Assembly: GCA_028023455.1 (NCBI GenBank)
Contig: JAQFVV010012423.1
Span: 4,566,269 to 4,630,268 of the forward strand
From: Epiperipatus broadwayi
Lineage: Eukaryota; Onychophora; Udeonychophora; Euonychophora; Peripatidae
DNA length: 64,000 bases
Direction: 5' to 3'
In this document: piece by piece, positions 24,810 to 37,194 of the stretch
Position numbering within the stretch: position 1 is the first letter of the stretch
Layout of the letters: every line of letters starts with the position of its first letter
Translations under genes and position numbers: made by a program
The notes under the pieces: generated by a model
What the model saw: only the letters and a program-made list of their open reading frames with translations
What the model was told of the DNA's origin: nothing
The model's database searches: none

Positions 24810-26700
24810 TATTATTGTGATGAGAGAGTCCAATATTTTATTAGGAATTTTTTTTACTGGGTAAACTGAATTATTTTTATTGCTTTTAAGTTAAAAAAAT
24901 AAAGATTCATCAATTCTATATATTATATAGTTTCAATAATTAAACAATAATAACATGAAGAACCTTGTAAAGTAATGATATGCATATTTTTCTGCAATGG
25001 GTTCAATTATAACTTGTTGAATCTTAAAAAATTTTTTGGGGATCATAAGCGGGTTTACTTTTTTTTTAAAATAAACAGATTATGTTTAATCTAGCTTTTT
25101 AGTATTGAAAAGTTAATGGGTATGTATGAGTGATCAAGTGTTGATTATATAAAAGCAATAAGTAAAACTTGTTATTATCCATAGTGATGAGCTTATGTTT
25201 TTATCTTTATTCTAATACCATATATCTTTCAACTCCAAACTCAAAATTTATAATCCTTAAAAAAATCATTTGAAATATTTTGAAAGTACAATATATTTCT
25301 TCTAATATTTTTTTAATTAACTTGTTTTTTTTTTTAAAAAAAAAAAATAGAAACCATTTACTATAGATTACACTGTCATTGATAAATCATTGCATTACAT
25401 AGTATTTTTTAAGCTTTAAAGTAGATTTGTTTAAATATTATAACTTTGAAAATGAATTAAAAGATGTAATTTGAAATGGTTGTTTACAAAATGGATTGGA
25501 GATAGATGGCTATAATGTAAAATTGAATTTGTTTTTCAGATATGTTTATCAATATAGAGAAAGACAGTTTATTATCATAAGTTTTTTTAATAATTTAGCA
25601 GTCTTTTAGATCACGAGAGTGAATAAAATGTTAATTTAAAATAATGTAATTTATAAACTATTCAAATGAAAGAAAATGGAAATAAATATGGACACAAAAC
25701 CAGAGAGATAGATGAGTGATTTTGACTATTTAGAAAACTGTTTACTTAATGCTGGAAAAGAAATTATAAACAGAATTTATATAATGTCATTTTGAAATCC
25801 ATTAAAATTTAATTTGATATTAAAATATAGCCATGTTTTATCAGTAGAATAGCTTTGTATGATTGACAACATTGTAGTATATTAAAGAAAAAAGATATGA
25901 AATCACTGATAAGTAATATGGAAATATTGTAAATGAATGTTTTAAAAAAATCTACAAATTTAAAAAAACTTGTTAAAAAATATTACTGCTCTGAGATTAT
26001 TTGTAAAAGTTGTCATAGATATTGAGACTTGTTTAAAGCAAGTTTTTTTCTTTTTTTTATGCTTTAAATTTATTTGGTAAAAAATAAATGAGATCCTACA
26101 CGTATATATTCCAAATCTAATTTTCGTCTGATGTGAGATTTTGGATTTGAGATTTTTTTTAAAAATATATTGTTACTTTAAAATGAAATTTTGCAAATAC
26201 ATAGTTTTAAATAAGATGCGTAAAATAATTAAGCACAAACATACATTTAATTATATTTGTTTTACTTTTGATTATTTCCATTATTTAGTTTTTTTATCCT
26301 TTTTCATAAAATAATGTGGAAGTTTAAACTATTTTAAAAATCATTTTTTCATTATTAGTTAAAGAATTGGTTGAGAATAAATAAAAAATAAACAAACAAG
26401 ATATTTTCACTAATTACAGTATTTCACTTATTTAACAATAAAATTAGAACAAGTTAATCATTATTAAACATTGATTTCAATTTGTCATACAATCAGCAAC
26501 AATAGTTACAATTATCCACCTTTATTTAGCAATTTTTAAACTTGTTGATAAAATTTATAAGTGTGTTTATGAATTTAATATATTCCACATTGACTGAAAA
26601 TATTAATGAATAACTATACAAATATCAGACTTCTACATTAAAAAAAAATATTCTCCTTTTATATTCTTAATATTGAGTTAAGAATTTTCAACTGAAGATC
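24810..26700. other. AT-rich stretch, nothing identified
   Basis: Poly-A and poly-T tracts and simple AT-rich DNA without coding or repeat signal that I can support. Confidence 0.5.
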
Positions 26701-26710
26701 AAAAATATAC

Positions 26711-27542
26711 AAAAAGACAGTATATATAAGGTATATGAGCACAGACTTTCCCACGATCCACCACTCTCTACACTATCTCATAACACTGATACACTTGAAC
26801 ACATATATGTTGAAAAGATAAATAATCATCAATATATGTATTTCATGCTAAACCAGCAATCATCAGTTGGTCCAGATTACCATCTCTACACATCTATGCC
26901 ATAAGTGTTCAAATATATATTAAGATAGCCAATCCTCATAATTCAATGGACAGGCTTCAATCTACTTCACACTCTAACTCTATGACCATCCATCCAATTG
27001 AAAATCTGATGATGGAATACTCAAAGACCACCCTGAGACCAAGATTCTTGTCACACCCATGTTGACCCAAGGTCAATCTGACCCCTCATGTGCAGGACAT
27101 AATCCATCTAATACATAGGTCAGATTGACCTTAGGTCAACATGGGTGTGACAAGAATCTCAGCCTCAAGGTGGTCTTTAAGCATTCCATCATCAGATTTT
27201 CATTTGGATGGACGGTCGAAGAGTTGGAGTGTGGAGTAGATTGAATCATGTCCATTAAAGTATGAGGATTGACTATCTTAATATATATCTGGGCACTTAT
27301 AGCATATATGTGTAGAGATGGTAATCTGAACCAACTGATGATTGCTGGTTTAGCATGAAATACATATATTGGAGATTATTTATCTTTTCAACATATATGC
27401 GTTCAAATGTATCAGTGTTATGAGATAGTGTGGAGAGTGGTAAGTCGTGTGACAGTCTGTGCTTATATACCCTATATATTACATATATAGACATAGGTAT
27501 ATAATAATCCTGTGTGTTTCAGTTATTAAAAAGACAGTATAT
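26711..27542. mobile_element. Near-palindromic element inside a 15-bp direct repeat
   Basis: AAAAAGACAGTATAT occurs exactly at 26711-26725 and 27528-27542. Between them, 26721-27090 and about 27110-27478 are inverted copies of about 360 bp. The blocks repeat in reverse order: GTCACACCCATGTTGACC, AAGGTCAATCTGACC, CATCATCAGATTTTCA, GTAGAGATGGTAATCTG and AACCAGCAATCATCAG. The loop is only about 30 bp. Part of each arm matches the tRNA-headed repeats at 3345 and 54672, so each arm is a SINE-like copy, joined tail to tail. About 50 bp without an inverted partner lies between the right arm and its direct repeat. It has no coding capacity. Confidence 0.75.
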
Positions 27543-28055
27543 TTGTTGTCTTGTTTGTTTGGGGTTTTTTTTTGGGGGGAGTGTAAAAATGTCTGGATAT
27601 ATTTTACAATAATGATTAATTATGTGTATAATTCACTAGTCTTGTCAGTCTATATATATAACCAGATGCCTTTTTAATATCTACGGAAAATAAAGAGAAT
27701 GAAAATGTATATTTATTAAATAATTTTCTAATTGGAGATAATCAATTGTAGTAATCTCTTTTAAATTCTGTTTACTTTCTTTATTGGAGATAAAATAATG
27801 TATATCTATTTATTTAATAAAACTAATCCATTTTCTTTAAATTTTTGGCATAACATTTTAATAAAAGTTTGTATTGAATTAATACTAAATTCATAGATTA
27901 ATAACTTCTTAAAGTTTTTTAATCACACTTTTTAATATTAGAAGTTTTATGTTAAAAAGTTGAAACTCGGTTATTTTTAAAATATGGTATAATAAAGCAT
28001 TCACACTATATAAATGCATAAAAATGTTATATATATATATATATATTAGTAATAT

Positions 28056-28153
<98 letters not shown>

Positions 28154-28200
28154 TTAATAATAATTATAATAATAATAATAATGATGATGATGATGATAAA
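28056..28200. repeat. (ACT)n passing into (AAT)n and (GAT)n
   Basis: About 32 perfect ACT units (28056-28153) pass directly into AAT-type and then GAT units. The perfect array is likely length-polymorphic. Its translation as a run of threonines is an artefact. Confidence 0.95.
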
Positions 28201-28315
28201 TACAAGTATATTATTTCAATTATTGTTAATGTTATTTCTTTTAAATTATTTATAAAAGATTAATTGGATAATGCATTTGCAATATATAAAATGCATAATG
28301 TATTATTATTTATTT

Positions 28316-28493
28316 ATAGTAATACTAGTAGTAGTAGTAGCAGTAGTGATAGTGGTGGTTATAGTGGTGTTAGTTGTGGTAGTAATGATGATAGTGGTCA
28401 TAGTAGTGGTAGCAGTAGCAGTGGCAGGAGCAGAAGCAGTAGAGGTAGTAGTAGTAGGAGGAGGAGGAGGAGGAGTGATAGTAGTAGTAGTAT
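28316..28493. repeat. Degenerate (TAG/TGG/AGG)n purine-rich array
   Basis: Imperfect trinucleotide units dominated by G and A on the plus strand, about 110 bp from the ACT array. It is far more G-rich than anything nearby. The open frames across it (serine/arginine/glycine or valine runs on plus, threonine on minus) come from the repeat and are not a gene. Confidence 0.85.
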
Positions 28494-28599
28494 GGCAGTG
28501 ACTTCTGCTGCTATTGCTAACTATTCCACTATCACCACACCATACCCCAGCCACCACTATTACTGGTAATAATAATAATGCATGTTATTACAATTATTT

Positions 28600-29540
28600 T
28601 ACAAGTTCTTTATTTTTTAATTATTAATTAAGGTTTAATTGAAAAAATAAATATAGAACAAGTCTGGAGTAATTAAAATTTAAACTTTTAAAGAAAAGCA
28701 ATTCTATATCTCTACTATTCTAGTGCTATATACTGTATTCTTAAGTAATCAATAGTTATAAGATGATAGTACAGTTTTTTAATGCCCACTCCCAGATTGA
28801 TTTTAGTTTTTGTCTATATTAATGAAGGTTTGAGATTCAAAGTTTAAATCAATACAATTATGCATCTACCAGTCGTTTTTAACTATTTTTATTATCTAGA
28901 TATTATTCTAAAATTAAAAAGAAAAAACACTGTTTTGAAGTCAAAATCTACTTAGATCAATGTTTATTATATATTTTAGTAACTTATAAACAAATACTAC
29001 TTATTCTAATGCATTGCTGTAATTTATTATAAACTTTATTAATCAATAGATATTTTAGATTGTACTACTTATTAAATTTATATTGAATGCTATCCTACAC
29101 ATAACTTCTAATTTTTTGGCTTATGGTTTTTATTAGTGAGAAGCATGGATTTGGATCAAGTTAACCTGAATCATTGTGAACTAATAAGTATTACCATCAA
29201 CTATCTATTGATCATTGAAACTAAAGATGGATCACTGAAAAAAAATGTTTGTTAAAAAGCATTGAATAAGATGATACATATGTTTTGGGTTTATAAAAAA
29301 TACTAGTTGCCTTTTTTTTAAAACTTTGAACTGTTTTCAAATAGTTGCAAAATTAAAACTTTAATAAAATTCACATAACTATTTGAAATCAACAATCTTA
29401 AAACAAAAAGGGACTCAGTTTATAAAAAAAATTTGTTTTAATTAAAATAAGTTGTTTTAAATTTATAAAATCAAAAGTAATCTCCAGAAGTTGCAAAAAT
29501 ATTATGTAAATTATTTTTTACATAACATAAAAATAAAATA
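28600..29540. other. AT-rich stretch with one family A fragment
   Basis: At about 29112-29180 (GGCTTATGGTTTTTATTAGT, then AAGCATGGATTTGGATCAAG) the sequence resembles the middle of the family A inverted repeat (24095-24140). Otherwise nothing is identified. Confidence 0.4.
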
Positions 29541-29547
29541 TTGTAAA

Positions 29548-29675
29548 AACAATATATTTTTTTCCATATGTCATAGCATCGGCCGGGAGGCGAACTCGCA
29601 ACAACAGTCTGCAACCAACTGCTTGTTTGCAAGACGGCTGACCCCTCGGCTAATAACGCTTGACAACAATATATT
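29548..29675 (-). mobile_element. tRNA-derived mini-SINE, copy 1, with 11-bp target duplication
   Basis: AACAATATATT occurs exactly at 29548-29558 and 29665-29675. The enclosed 106 bp read on the minus strand as GTCAAGCGTTATTAGCCGAG, a tRNA-like middle, the B box GCGAGTTCGCCTCCCGGCC, and the short tail TATGACATATGG plus an A run. Start and end match the copy at 58444-58545 (GTCAAGCGTT and TGACATATG). The element has a Pol III promoter, no body beyond the tRNA part and an A-rich tail. It depends on a LINE for movement. The tRNA fold is degraded in the middle, so it is not a tRNA gene. Confidence 0.85.
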
Positions 29676-29679
29676 ATTT

Positions 29680-30500
29680 TGTAAAAAAATATATTGTAAA
29701 TTACTATAAAATATTAGTTTTTATATAAGTTATGCCGAGATTTAGAGTAATCACATAATGCAGTATTATTTCCTTTATATTTTGTTATTATTGAAAAATT
29801 TCTACTGGTATTATAACTGAGATTTAAGAAAATCAAATCAACTGCAATCACTATAGGTGTCACTAATGTAGAGGGAAAAGATGTTCTTGTTAATAAAAGA
29901 AATCATATATAGTATATATCATTCCTTTAATTTTTTCACTCAAGTTAAAAGGTAAAATATATATATATTTTTTTTAAATAAAATGTTCAATAAAGGTTTT
30001 ATAAAACATAAAAAATAAAATGTATAAATAAAATTTTTCAAATTAAAATTTAACTTATAAACATTTTAGATTTACAGAGAACTATTACAGAAGCCAAAGA
30101 AAGAAATTGATTAAAAATAAACTATTATATAAAGCACTGTGTTTCCCTTTGCCTGTATTCAAAAACTTTAGTATTAATATTTATAAATAAATTCAGATTT
30201 ACATAAAAAGCATCAGAGTAAATATTTGTAAAACTCAAAGCAAAAATAAACAAAAATCAATTTTATACAATTTGAATTACAAATATTTTATAATTTATTA
30301 CATACAAGCTTCAAATACATCATACAAATATATTTCACACACAGTAAAATATGCATTAAAAGATAGATATGTTGTTGCATAAACACACATTTTAATTGTC
30401 ACTTATTTTAATGAGATGCATGCTGACATGAGGGGCACATGATAACCAGGTCCTAAAATAAATTACATGATTGAAGAAGAAAATGAGGGAGACAAAAAAA
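29680..30500. other. AT-rich stretch, nothing identified
   Basis: No coding or repeat signal beyond short (TA)n. Confidence 0.5.
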
Positions 30501-30529
30501 GACTGTTTGTATTAGAAGCAATACCTAGT

Positions 30530-30592
30530 GTTTGATGAATCAGCATCTTAACCTACAAGGCAGCAGATGTGATTGGTCTCAATTGGCTTTTA
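30530..30592 (+). repeat. Possible tRNA-derived SINE head
   Basis: TGATGAATCAGCATCTTAAC is followed by CTACAAGGCAGCAGATGTG and ATTGGTCTCAATTGG. This resembles a tRNA with anticodon-arm pairing and a degraded B box. It is one copy with no delimited body. Confidence 0.3.
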
Positions 30593-31224
30593 TATATAAA
30601 GGTAATTTCACTAATTGTAACTTGTAGTACCTGTTAGTAGCCTAAACACTGTACTCATCAATAATGATATAATTAAATTGATAAAAATATAATGATATGT
30701 AGTATATTGTATTGGTCAAAACATGTTGATCCATCTAACATGAACTGGAACTTAAAAAAATGTACTTCAAATCCAGTCAAGCCTGAGATTTAGGTCAGGG
30801 ATCAACCTGAATTTGAATGCATTCTCTAAGCCCAGATCAAACCCCTAGTGAACAACATATAATGATGATACATGAGAATTCATTTTAAACCCGGCCCACT
30901 AACAGAATGGAGAAGATAATGAGACTTATTTTAACTAAACTAGAATATGCATATACATGATTGTACATGTGGAAGCAGAGAAAAAGGAATTCAAATTACT
31001 CAAACAAGTGAGACAATAAAAAATATATATAGCTTAATATAATGAAAATTATTTATGCTAAGATGTGCATGAATAAGCATTTTAATAAGTGGTAGATAAT
31101 TACATATTATCATTCATGCTATTATTTCTCATATGCCCTTTTATTAATTAAAGACATATACTATAAATAAACATACATCTTTGGTGGGTATGATATTAAG
31201 ATACCAATCAATTATTAAAAGATT

Positions 31225-31290
31225 ACTTAAGATTTCTATTAAGGCTTTGGGTTATGGTTCTGAAACATGGTGACTACATATTATTTTGAG
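31225..31290 (+). pseudogene. Possible scrap of RTE reverse transcriptase
   Basis: A plus-strand frame reads IKALGYGSETW, which resembles the LPVLTYGSETW motif of RTE C-termini (compare 8790-8825). It is too short to be sure. Confidence 0.35.
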
Positions 31291-31539
31291 GAGCATTTTG
31301 AGATTCATTACAGGTATAATATAAACTATTTTCACACCATTATGGTCATGAAAATAAGTAAAACACATCTGAAAATTACATTTAGTTATATGACAAAATA
31401 TTTATTGAAAATTATTTTAACAATAGTCAAAAGAATGCTTTATTTTCCTCAAGGCATCTACTTTTAAATACAGAACCAACAATTGTGGGATTGTATAATA
31501 TGACTGAAATAACATTTTAATTAACAAAATTAGTAATTA

Positions 31540-31571
31540 TTGGCATATATATATATATATATATATATATG

Positions 31572-31620
<49 letters not shown>
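31540..31620. repeat. (TA)n arrays with a TTGGCA...TGCCAA palindrome
   Basis: TTGGCA, about 12 TA units and TGCCAA make a perfect palindrome of about 35 bp at 31540-31574. It is followed directly by a further (AT)n run to 31620. Length variation and cruciform extrusion are plausible inferences. Confidence 0.9.
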
Positions 31621-31626
<6 letters not shown>

Positions 31627-31639
31627 TGAGCAGAGTGCA

Positions 31640-32010
31640 ATTTTAATATTACAGCACTAAAACTGGGTCATAAAGCAAAAAAGATAATAAACAAAGAAGT
31701 GGCAGTACTGACAATGGCAAAGAAATCAAAGAGAAGGCTCATGCTTCTGGATGAAAAGGACATCTAAGTCCCCTTCTTGGGCAGTGCTTATAGAAAAGTG
31801 GATATGCATGCCATGGATATCACTGATGTGCAGAGGCATTTTATATGAAGAAAGTGGATAGGCCTAGCATGTTGCAGTCATACTGGAATCATCATCAGAG
31901 GTCTTTTTATATTAAATAAATCCTGAAAAGCTCAACTATCCATGGGACAGAGCATGAAAAAAAAATCTATGGGTTCGATCTTGTTGCAACCCCCAGATTA
32001 GAAGCACATA
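31640..32010. other. More balanced-composition patch, unidentified
   Basis: This stretch is clearly less AT-rich than its flanks. A plus-strand frame is partly open (AVLTMAKKSKRRLMLLDEKD), then broken. GGGTTCGATCTTG at about 31972 resembles a B box. It may be an old transposon. I cannot name it. Confidence 0.4.
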
Positions 32011-32152
32011 TATAAATTCACAAAGATAGGCCAAATGACAGTAATGCAGTATAGATAAATGTCACTAATGACATTGAATAAGATTTACTGCTTTAAAAAT
32101 AAATGACCCCTTTGTTTTAATTCTATAATTTCTACAAATAATGTTATGCTGT

Positions 32153-32231
<79 letters not shown>
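32153..32231. repeat. Long (TA)n microsatellite
   Basis: About 38 uninterrupted TA units, among the longest perfect arrays in the window. Confidence 0.95.
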
Positions 32232-32234
<3 letters not shown>

Positions 32235-32239
32235 AGAAG

Positions 32240-33350
32240 ATTACTTTTAATAAAATAAATATATTAATATTTTACCCCCTCCTTTTTTTCTATTTAATAT
32301 AATTCAATTCCACTTTCATAGATTTTGATAACTGAGAATATTTAAGCATTTGATAATTTAAGAGTATGAAAAATAGAATTAAGATTAACAGTTATAGAAA
32401 ACAAATAATAAGTCACCCTTTCAGAATTTAATAAATAACTTTTATAAAATAAATAAAGTTTCAGAGCATTAATTAGTCTAAGTTCTGGATTTATTCTGGG
32501 TAGAATACAGAGCTAAACAAATAACAAATTTTTATACTAAAACATAAACAAAATGTTGACTCATAAAAACAATCTGGTGAGTGTATTAATTAATAATTCA
32601 TTATGTTGTAAGAGTATATTAATAACCTTAATTCATGGAGGTTTACTTAAAAAGAAAGGAAAGATTTTAGAAATTCAACTCACTAGATTGCTTGAGATTG
32701 GCATTTTAATAATAACTAAAATAGACATAAAATCAAGTCACAAATACATATAAATAAATGGCTGCACCAAAGTTAAAGAAAGTTAGAGCATATGAGAGAA
32801 TAAGATTAATAAAATTCTTTGAGAGCAATTTACATTTACATTTTAGTAAAATACAAAGTTAATAAATAATACATTAGGAGAAATCTTAATAGAGTTTGAG
32901 ATTAATTAGGTAAGCTAGATTTAGTTTCAACAGTGGTGGTTTGAAATAATTTACCTTTCACCATTTTAAAAGTCCATTTTTCAAAGTCAGCCTATGCATA
33001 GTGGTTCAGGGATCCATGCTAGTTCTTATATGAGAGGAAGTTGCCATTCAGCATTTTAAAGTTCACCATCAGGCTTTTACTTTATTCTACGAAAATGTGA
33101 TAGTACGGTAGCAGTAGATGACCTTCACAGGATGGGTTTACTACTCGATCATTATCTTTTTTATTTTTAAACTAGCATGGGTTATGTTTACTGCAGAGTT
33201 CTTTTAATAGTTGCTTCAATCCTGGTTATAAAAATTGGCTCATTTTATATACTGCTCAGGTATTTCTGGAATGCTTTCAATTTCTTATCTCTAGCTTAAA
33301 CGTAATATTTAATTTAACAAAAATTTTACATTTCTTTGCCCATTGTTTTT
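32240..33350. other. AT-rich stretch, nothing identified
   Basis: A patch at 32930-33260 is less AT-rich, with a weak internal duplication (CATTTTAAA with AGTCCA or AGTTCA). No gene or element is recognised. Confidence 0.4.
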
Positions 33351-33569
33351 GAAGATGCAACTGTTAGATAACATTCCAAAAATATATTCAAATGTATTTC
33401 CAGATTGGAAATACATTTGACAAAAATGTTTATAACAAAAGTAAAATCTATTAATCTTAATCCCCATTTTATTTTAAATAAAACTTATTTAAAAATTTCT
33501 TCCAAGATTAAAACAATATTATATTTTCACCCCTTTAATTATTTTTTGACAATTAACAGTTGCATCTTC
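33351..33569. repeat. Nested inverted repeats
   Basis: The outer pair GAAGATGCAACTGTTA (33351-33366) and its exact complement (33554-33569) enclose an inner hairpin, CAAATGTATTTCC/GGAAATACATTTG (33389-33419), with a 5-base loop. Both stems are perfect. It may be a small non-autonomous DNA element. Confidence 0.65.
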
Positions 33570-33599
33570 CATCTTGGATTTTATAAAATATACAGTTTA

Positions 33600-36500
33600 A
33601 TAGAAAAAACAATTTAAAAATAAAAAGTTTTAAAAATGACATATAATAAATGTTTATAAAACTAATATTTTGTTACTATATTTGCTCCTGTATTATATAT
33701 ATTTGAGCTGCACTTATGTATTTTTAATGTGAAGAAAAGAATTAATAATAATAAATATTGAAAAGTTAAACTTTATAAATTTTTGGCATACATCTCAAAT
33801 ATATACATAAAATATATGACTAAAGGGGGAAGCAGGTTGGGATATAGAGTTTAAACACAGGTTAGTAGATAGAACCATAAAGCTCACTATTAAGCTAAGA
33901 TTGGCTGCTTCAATATCTATACATTTATTTTCATATGCATCAACATTATTCTTGGTGGAATTTACATTATTATTGTTTTAAGCAAAATGATTTACACACA
34001 TAAAAGTACACTAAAATTATATGTTACTTTAGCATTATATTCTCATTAAAAATGTAGAACAAAATTATATTTAAGAAAGTTAGAGTTGTTTTTTTTTAAA
34101 GAAATAAACTTTTAATTTAAATATATATATATATATATATATATCTGACATTATTAATTTATTTGAAGACTTCTTTCAATATTAACAATAAATATAGATG
34201 TACGTTTTTGTGAGTGTGTGTTTTATTTTACAGATAAAATATCTTTGGTAATAGCGAAATTATTGATCGTGTTTTAATTTACTTTTGTATAGTATTGGTA
34301 AATTTGGATAGTTATAATTTGTTTTATGATATTGATTAGCTTAGCTTTTGACATTTGTTATAATGGTAGGAAAAAAGTTTATATTCAATCTCTTGTTAAA
34401 ATAGCCAAATCAAATAAAATGATAAAAAGATATTCATATTCTACTTCAATTTCTGGACCATCTACATATTAACATATCCAAATTTAATTTAACTTACAAA
34501 TACAACAGACTTAATTTTTGGTTGCCTAAATTTATTGCAACATAATATTTAGTGATGATGATGATTTTTCAATTTAAAAGATAGAAAAATGTATATATTT
34601 TAAGATACATTAAAAAAAAACTTTGTTATACTCAGTTGAGATTTGTGAATGGAAATTTATTACATCTGTCATTGTCTTTCTAAAACATTATCATCTGCTA
34701 TGGCTTAATTTAAATCAGATTGTAATATATAAATGAACTTTTATTTTTTTGGCCAAATGTTACATTATTAAAATAATTGTTTTATTTCAGAAGGATATTT
34801 TTCAAAATGGCTTAACCATATAACTTGCCTTTTTATATATACATAAGCTCTTGCATTAACCTCTTATATAATGTTATGAAAATAGATAATAGCAGTACAG
34901 CTCGATTTAATCACTATATCACAATACTATCATACATTTTTATCTACAATATTTTTTTTTAAAAAGCAACAAACAATATTATTATGGGGCATACTTATTA
35001 AAATAATTGAATTCAATAAGTAAACAAAGTAAAAATGAAAACAATATAGAATTAATCATCAATATGGCAAAGTACTTGGCTTTCAAACTTAGAAAAATAT
35101 TTCAAGATTTTTGTTTAATTTATTGCAGATACCTGGCTAACAATATATGTATATATATTGTAAATATCGATAAATCGATATTATATTTTTAAATTATCAT
35201 TTGTTATTAAAAAAAAAATCTCTTTAAGTTGATGTTTACATATGAAATATTTAAATTTTTCTTTTATGTTTATTAAATATAGTTATTATTTAAAGTTATT
35301 GTTTTATTTATATATATTGATAGTACATCATAATAAACATTTAATTATTAAAATAAATAAGGACATATAAATTGTTAATTATAAAAAAAATTATTTTATT
35401 TACAATGATTATTAAATGTAATAAATTATAATATATGTATATTTTTAAAGATATCAAATTTTCAATTTAATATTTTATATATATATATACTTGATATTTT
35501 ATTTTTATTTTAATGTTAATTGTTTTAAAAGAGAACATATATAACATGAGTTTTAAAATAGCATCTGCTAGCGCATGGAACGATAGCAACAACAATAAAG
35601 GAAGCCATTATTATTTTTTTTTGATATATTATTATTAGAATAGATATAGAACAAACAACTGAAAAATAAAGATTTTATTGTACTTTAGTTTTATAAAATT
35701 TACTATTCTTCAAAATACTGAAATAATATATATATTTTATGGTAAATACATAAATTATGGCAGGTTAATCAAGAATCGCAGCCAGGAGGCTGCATCATCG
35801 CTTTCATTTATTCCAAGGCAATTTTCAATGGAACAACTAAAAAAATTCAATGTATAAATTTCATCGCGTCTGGAGTTGAAACTAGATATAGCTATCTTAA
35901 ATGTATAATCATCAATTTAATCATAATCTGGAAGTAATTGGATTGATATGCTGGATTTAACATTTTAATTTGTTTATTTATTTTTTTTTAATGAAGGAAA
36001 TTTTGAAAGGATAAAATATGCATATATCTAAGGATTAACAATTTTCTTTAATATAACAATTTCTTCGCCTTTCGATAGAATGCATTCTAATAATCAAAAG
36101 TAAACGGATAAAAGAACTCATGGAATAAATTAACTTTTTGGAAAGGAAAATTAGCTAAATGAACTTTAAAAGGTATTTAATAATTTTATATATGTATGAG
36201 TAATATATAAATATATTTTTGAGATTGATATATTTTTTTTTTATTTACTTTTTTTTTTTTTTTTTATTATAAAATACAACATTTTATAAGTGGTCAATTT
36301 AAGCATCTTGTTTTATAATAATATTAAACGTATAACAGATATTCAGACAATTATCTTAAATAATTTAAAAATCTTGAAATGTAATTTATAGGTTGAAGTC
36401 ATATATGAATTGTTATATTTATATTATAATGGTTAGGCAAAAATATGTCTTTATATATTTAATCTATATATACTTATTACAAGTATATACATATAGTTAT

Positions 36501-36990
36501 TCTTTGTATTTATATTTAAAACATCAATATTATTTAAAGTCGAACTATAACATAAAATAAAGGATGTACTATTTGTTTTTATAAATAATGCCTTTGTAAT
36601 TATTTAAAAGAGCGATACTATATTATTCTTATTTTCTTTTAATGCCAAAGTTATTATTATAAATTAATTGAATTTATAAATAATAAAAGATAATTTCATA
36701 TTTCATTTATTATTTGGTTTGTAGGTCACTTACACATATTATTATTCATTTATATATTTAGAGGTACATAAATTTATATAATTAGATGTGTATATTTGGA
36801 TTTAGTAGAAGTCCCTTTGTTTCTAATATATATATTGATTAGTTAGTCACATCATCTTTAAAAATAAATTATAAAGATAGATCTCATTGCTTTGCATGAT
36901 TTTAGATTTGTTTTATATATAGCTAGCTGGAAGTGCATTTAAACAATTTATTTAAATATAACTGGAATAATTTCGTTTTTCTTCAATCTT
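33600..36990. other. AT-rich stretch, nothing identified
   Basis: Very AT-rich with many (TA)n tracts. A less AT-rich patch at 35560-35900 has a short hairpin (GCAGCCAGGAGGCTGC at about 35778), but no reading frame or repeat match. Confidence 0.45.
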
Positions 36991-37017
36991 TAATTTTAAT
37001 GGAATACCTAATCGACA

Positions 37018-37116
37018 TTCCATTATATTTAGCTTATCCAATTGTAAGCTACCATATAGTTTCCATTACATTTAGCTTGCCCAATCGTGGGCTGCCTCAT
37101 ATACGTTCCATTACAA
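37018..37116. repeat. Tandem 43-45 bp units with a small stem-loop
   Basis: Two units starting TTCCATTA (37018 and 37061) and a truncated third (37106) repeat with a period of 43-45 bp. Each full unit contains a short stem (AGCTTA/TAAGCT in the first). The second unit differs mainly by A-to-G and T-to-C changes that keep the stem possible through G-T pairs. Confidence 0.6.
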
Positions 37117-37117
37117 T

Positions 37118-37146
37118 ATATATATATATATAAATATTTAGATTTG

Positions 37147-37191
<45 letters not shown>

Positions 37192-37192
37192 T
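37118..37192. repeat. (TA)n and (GA)n microsatellites
   Basis: Two (TA)n runs (37118-37131 and 37151-37180) end in a short (GA)n tract. Confidence 0.85.
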
Positions 37193-37194
37193 AA

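Noticed and set aside
28264-28569. Serine/glycine/arginine-rich and threonine-rich proteins
   Set aside because: These are translations of the trinucleotide microsatellite in several frames on both strands.
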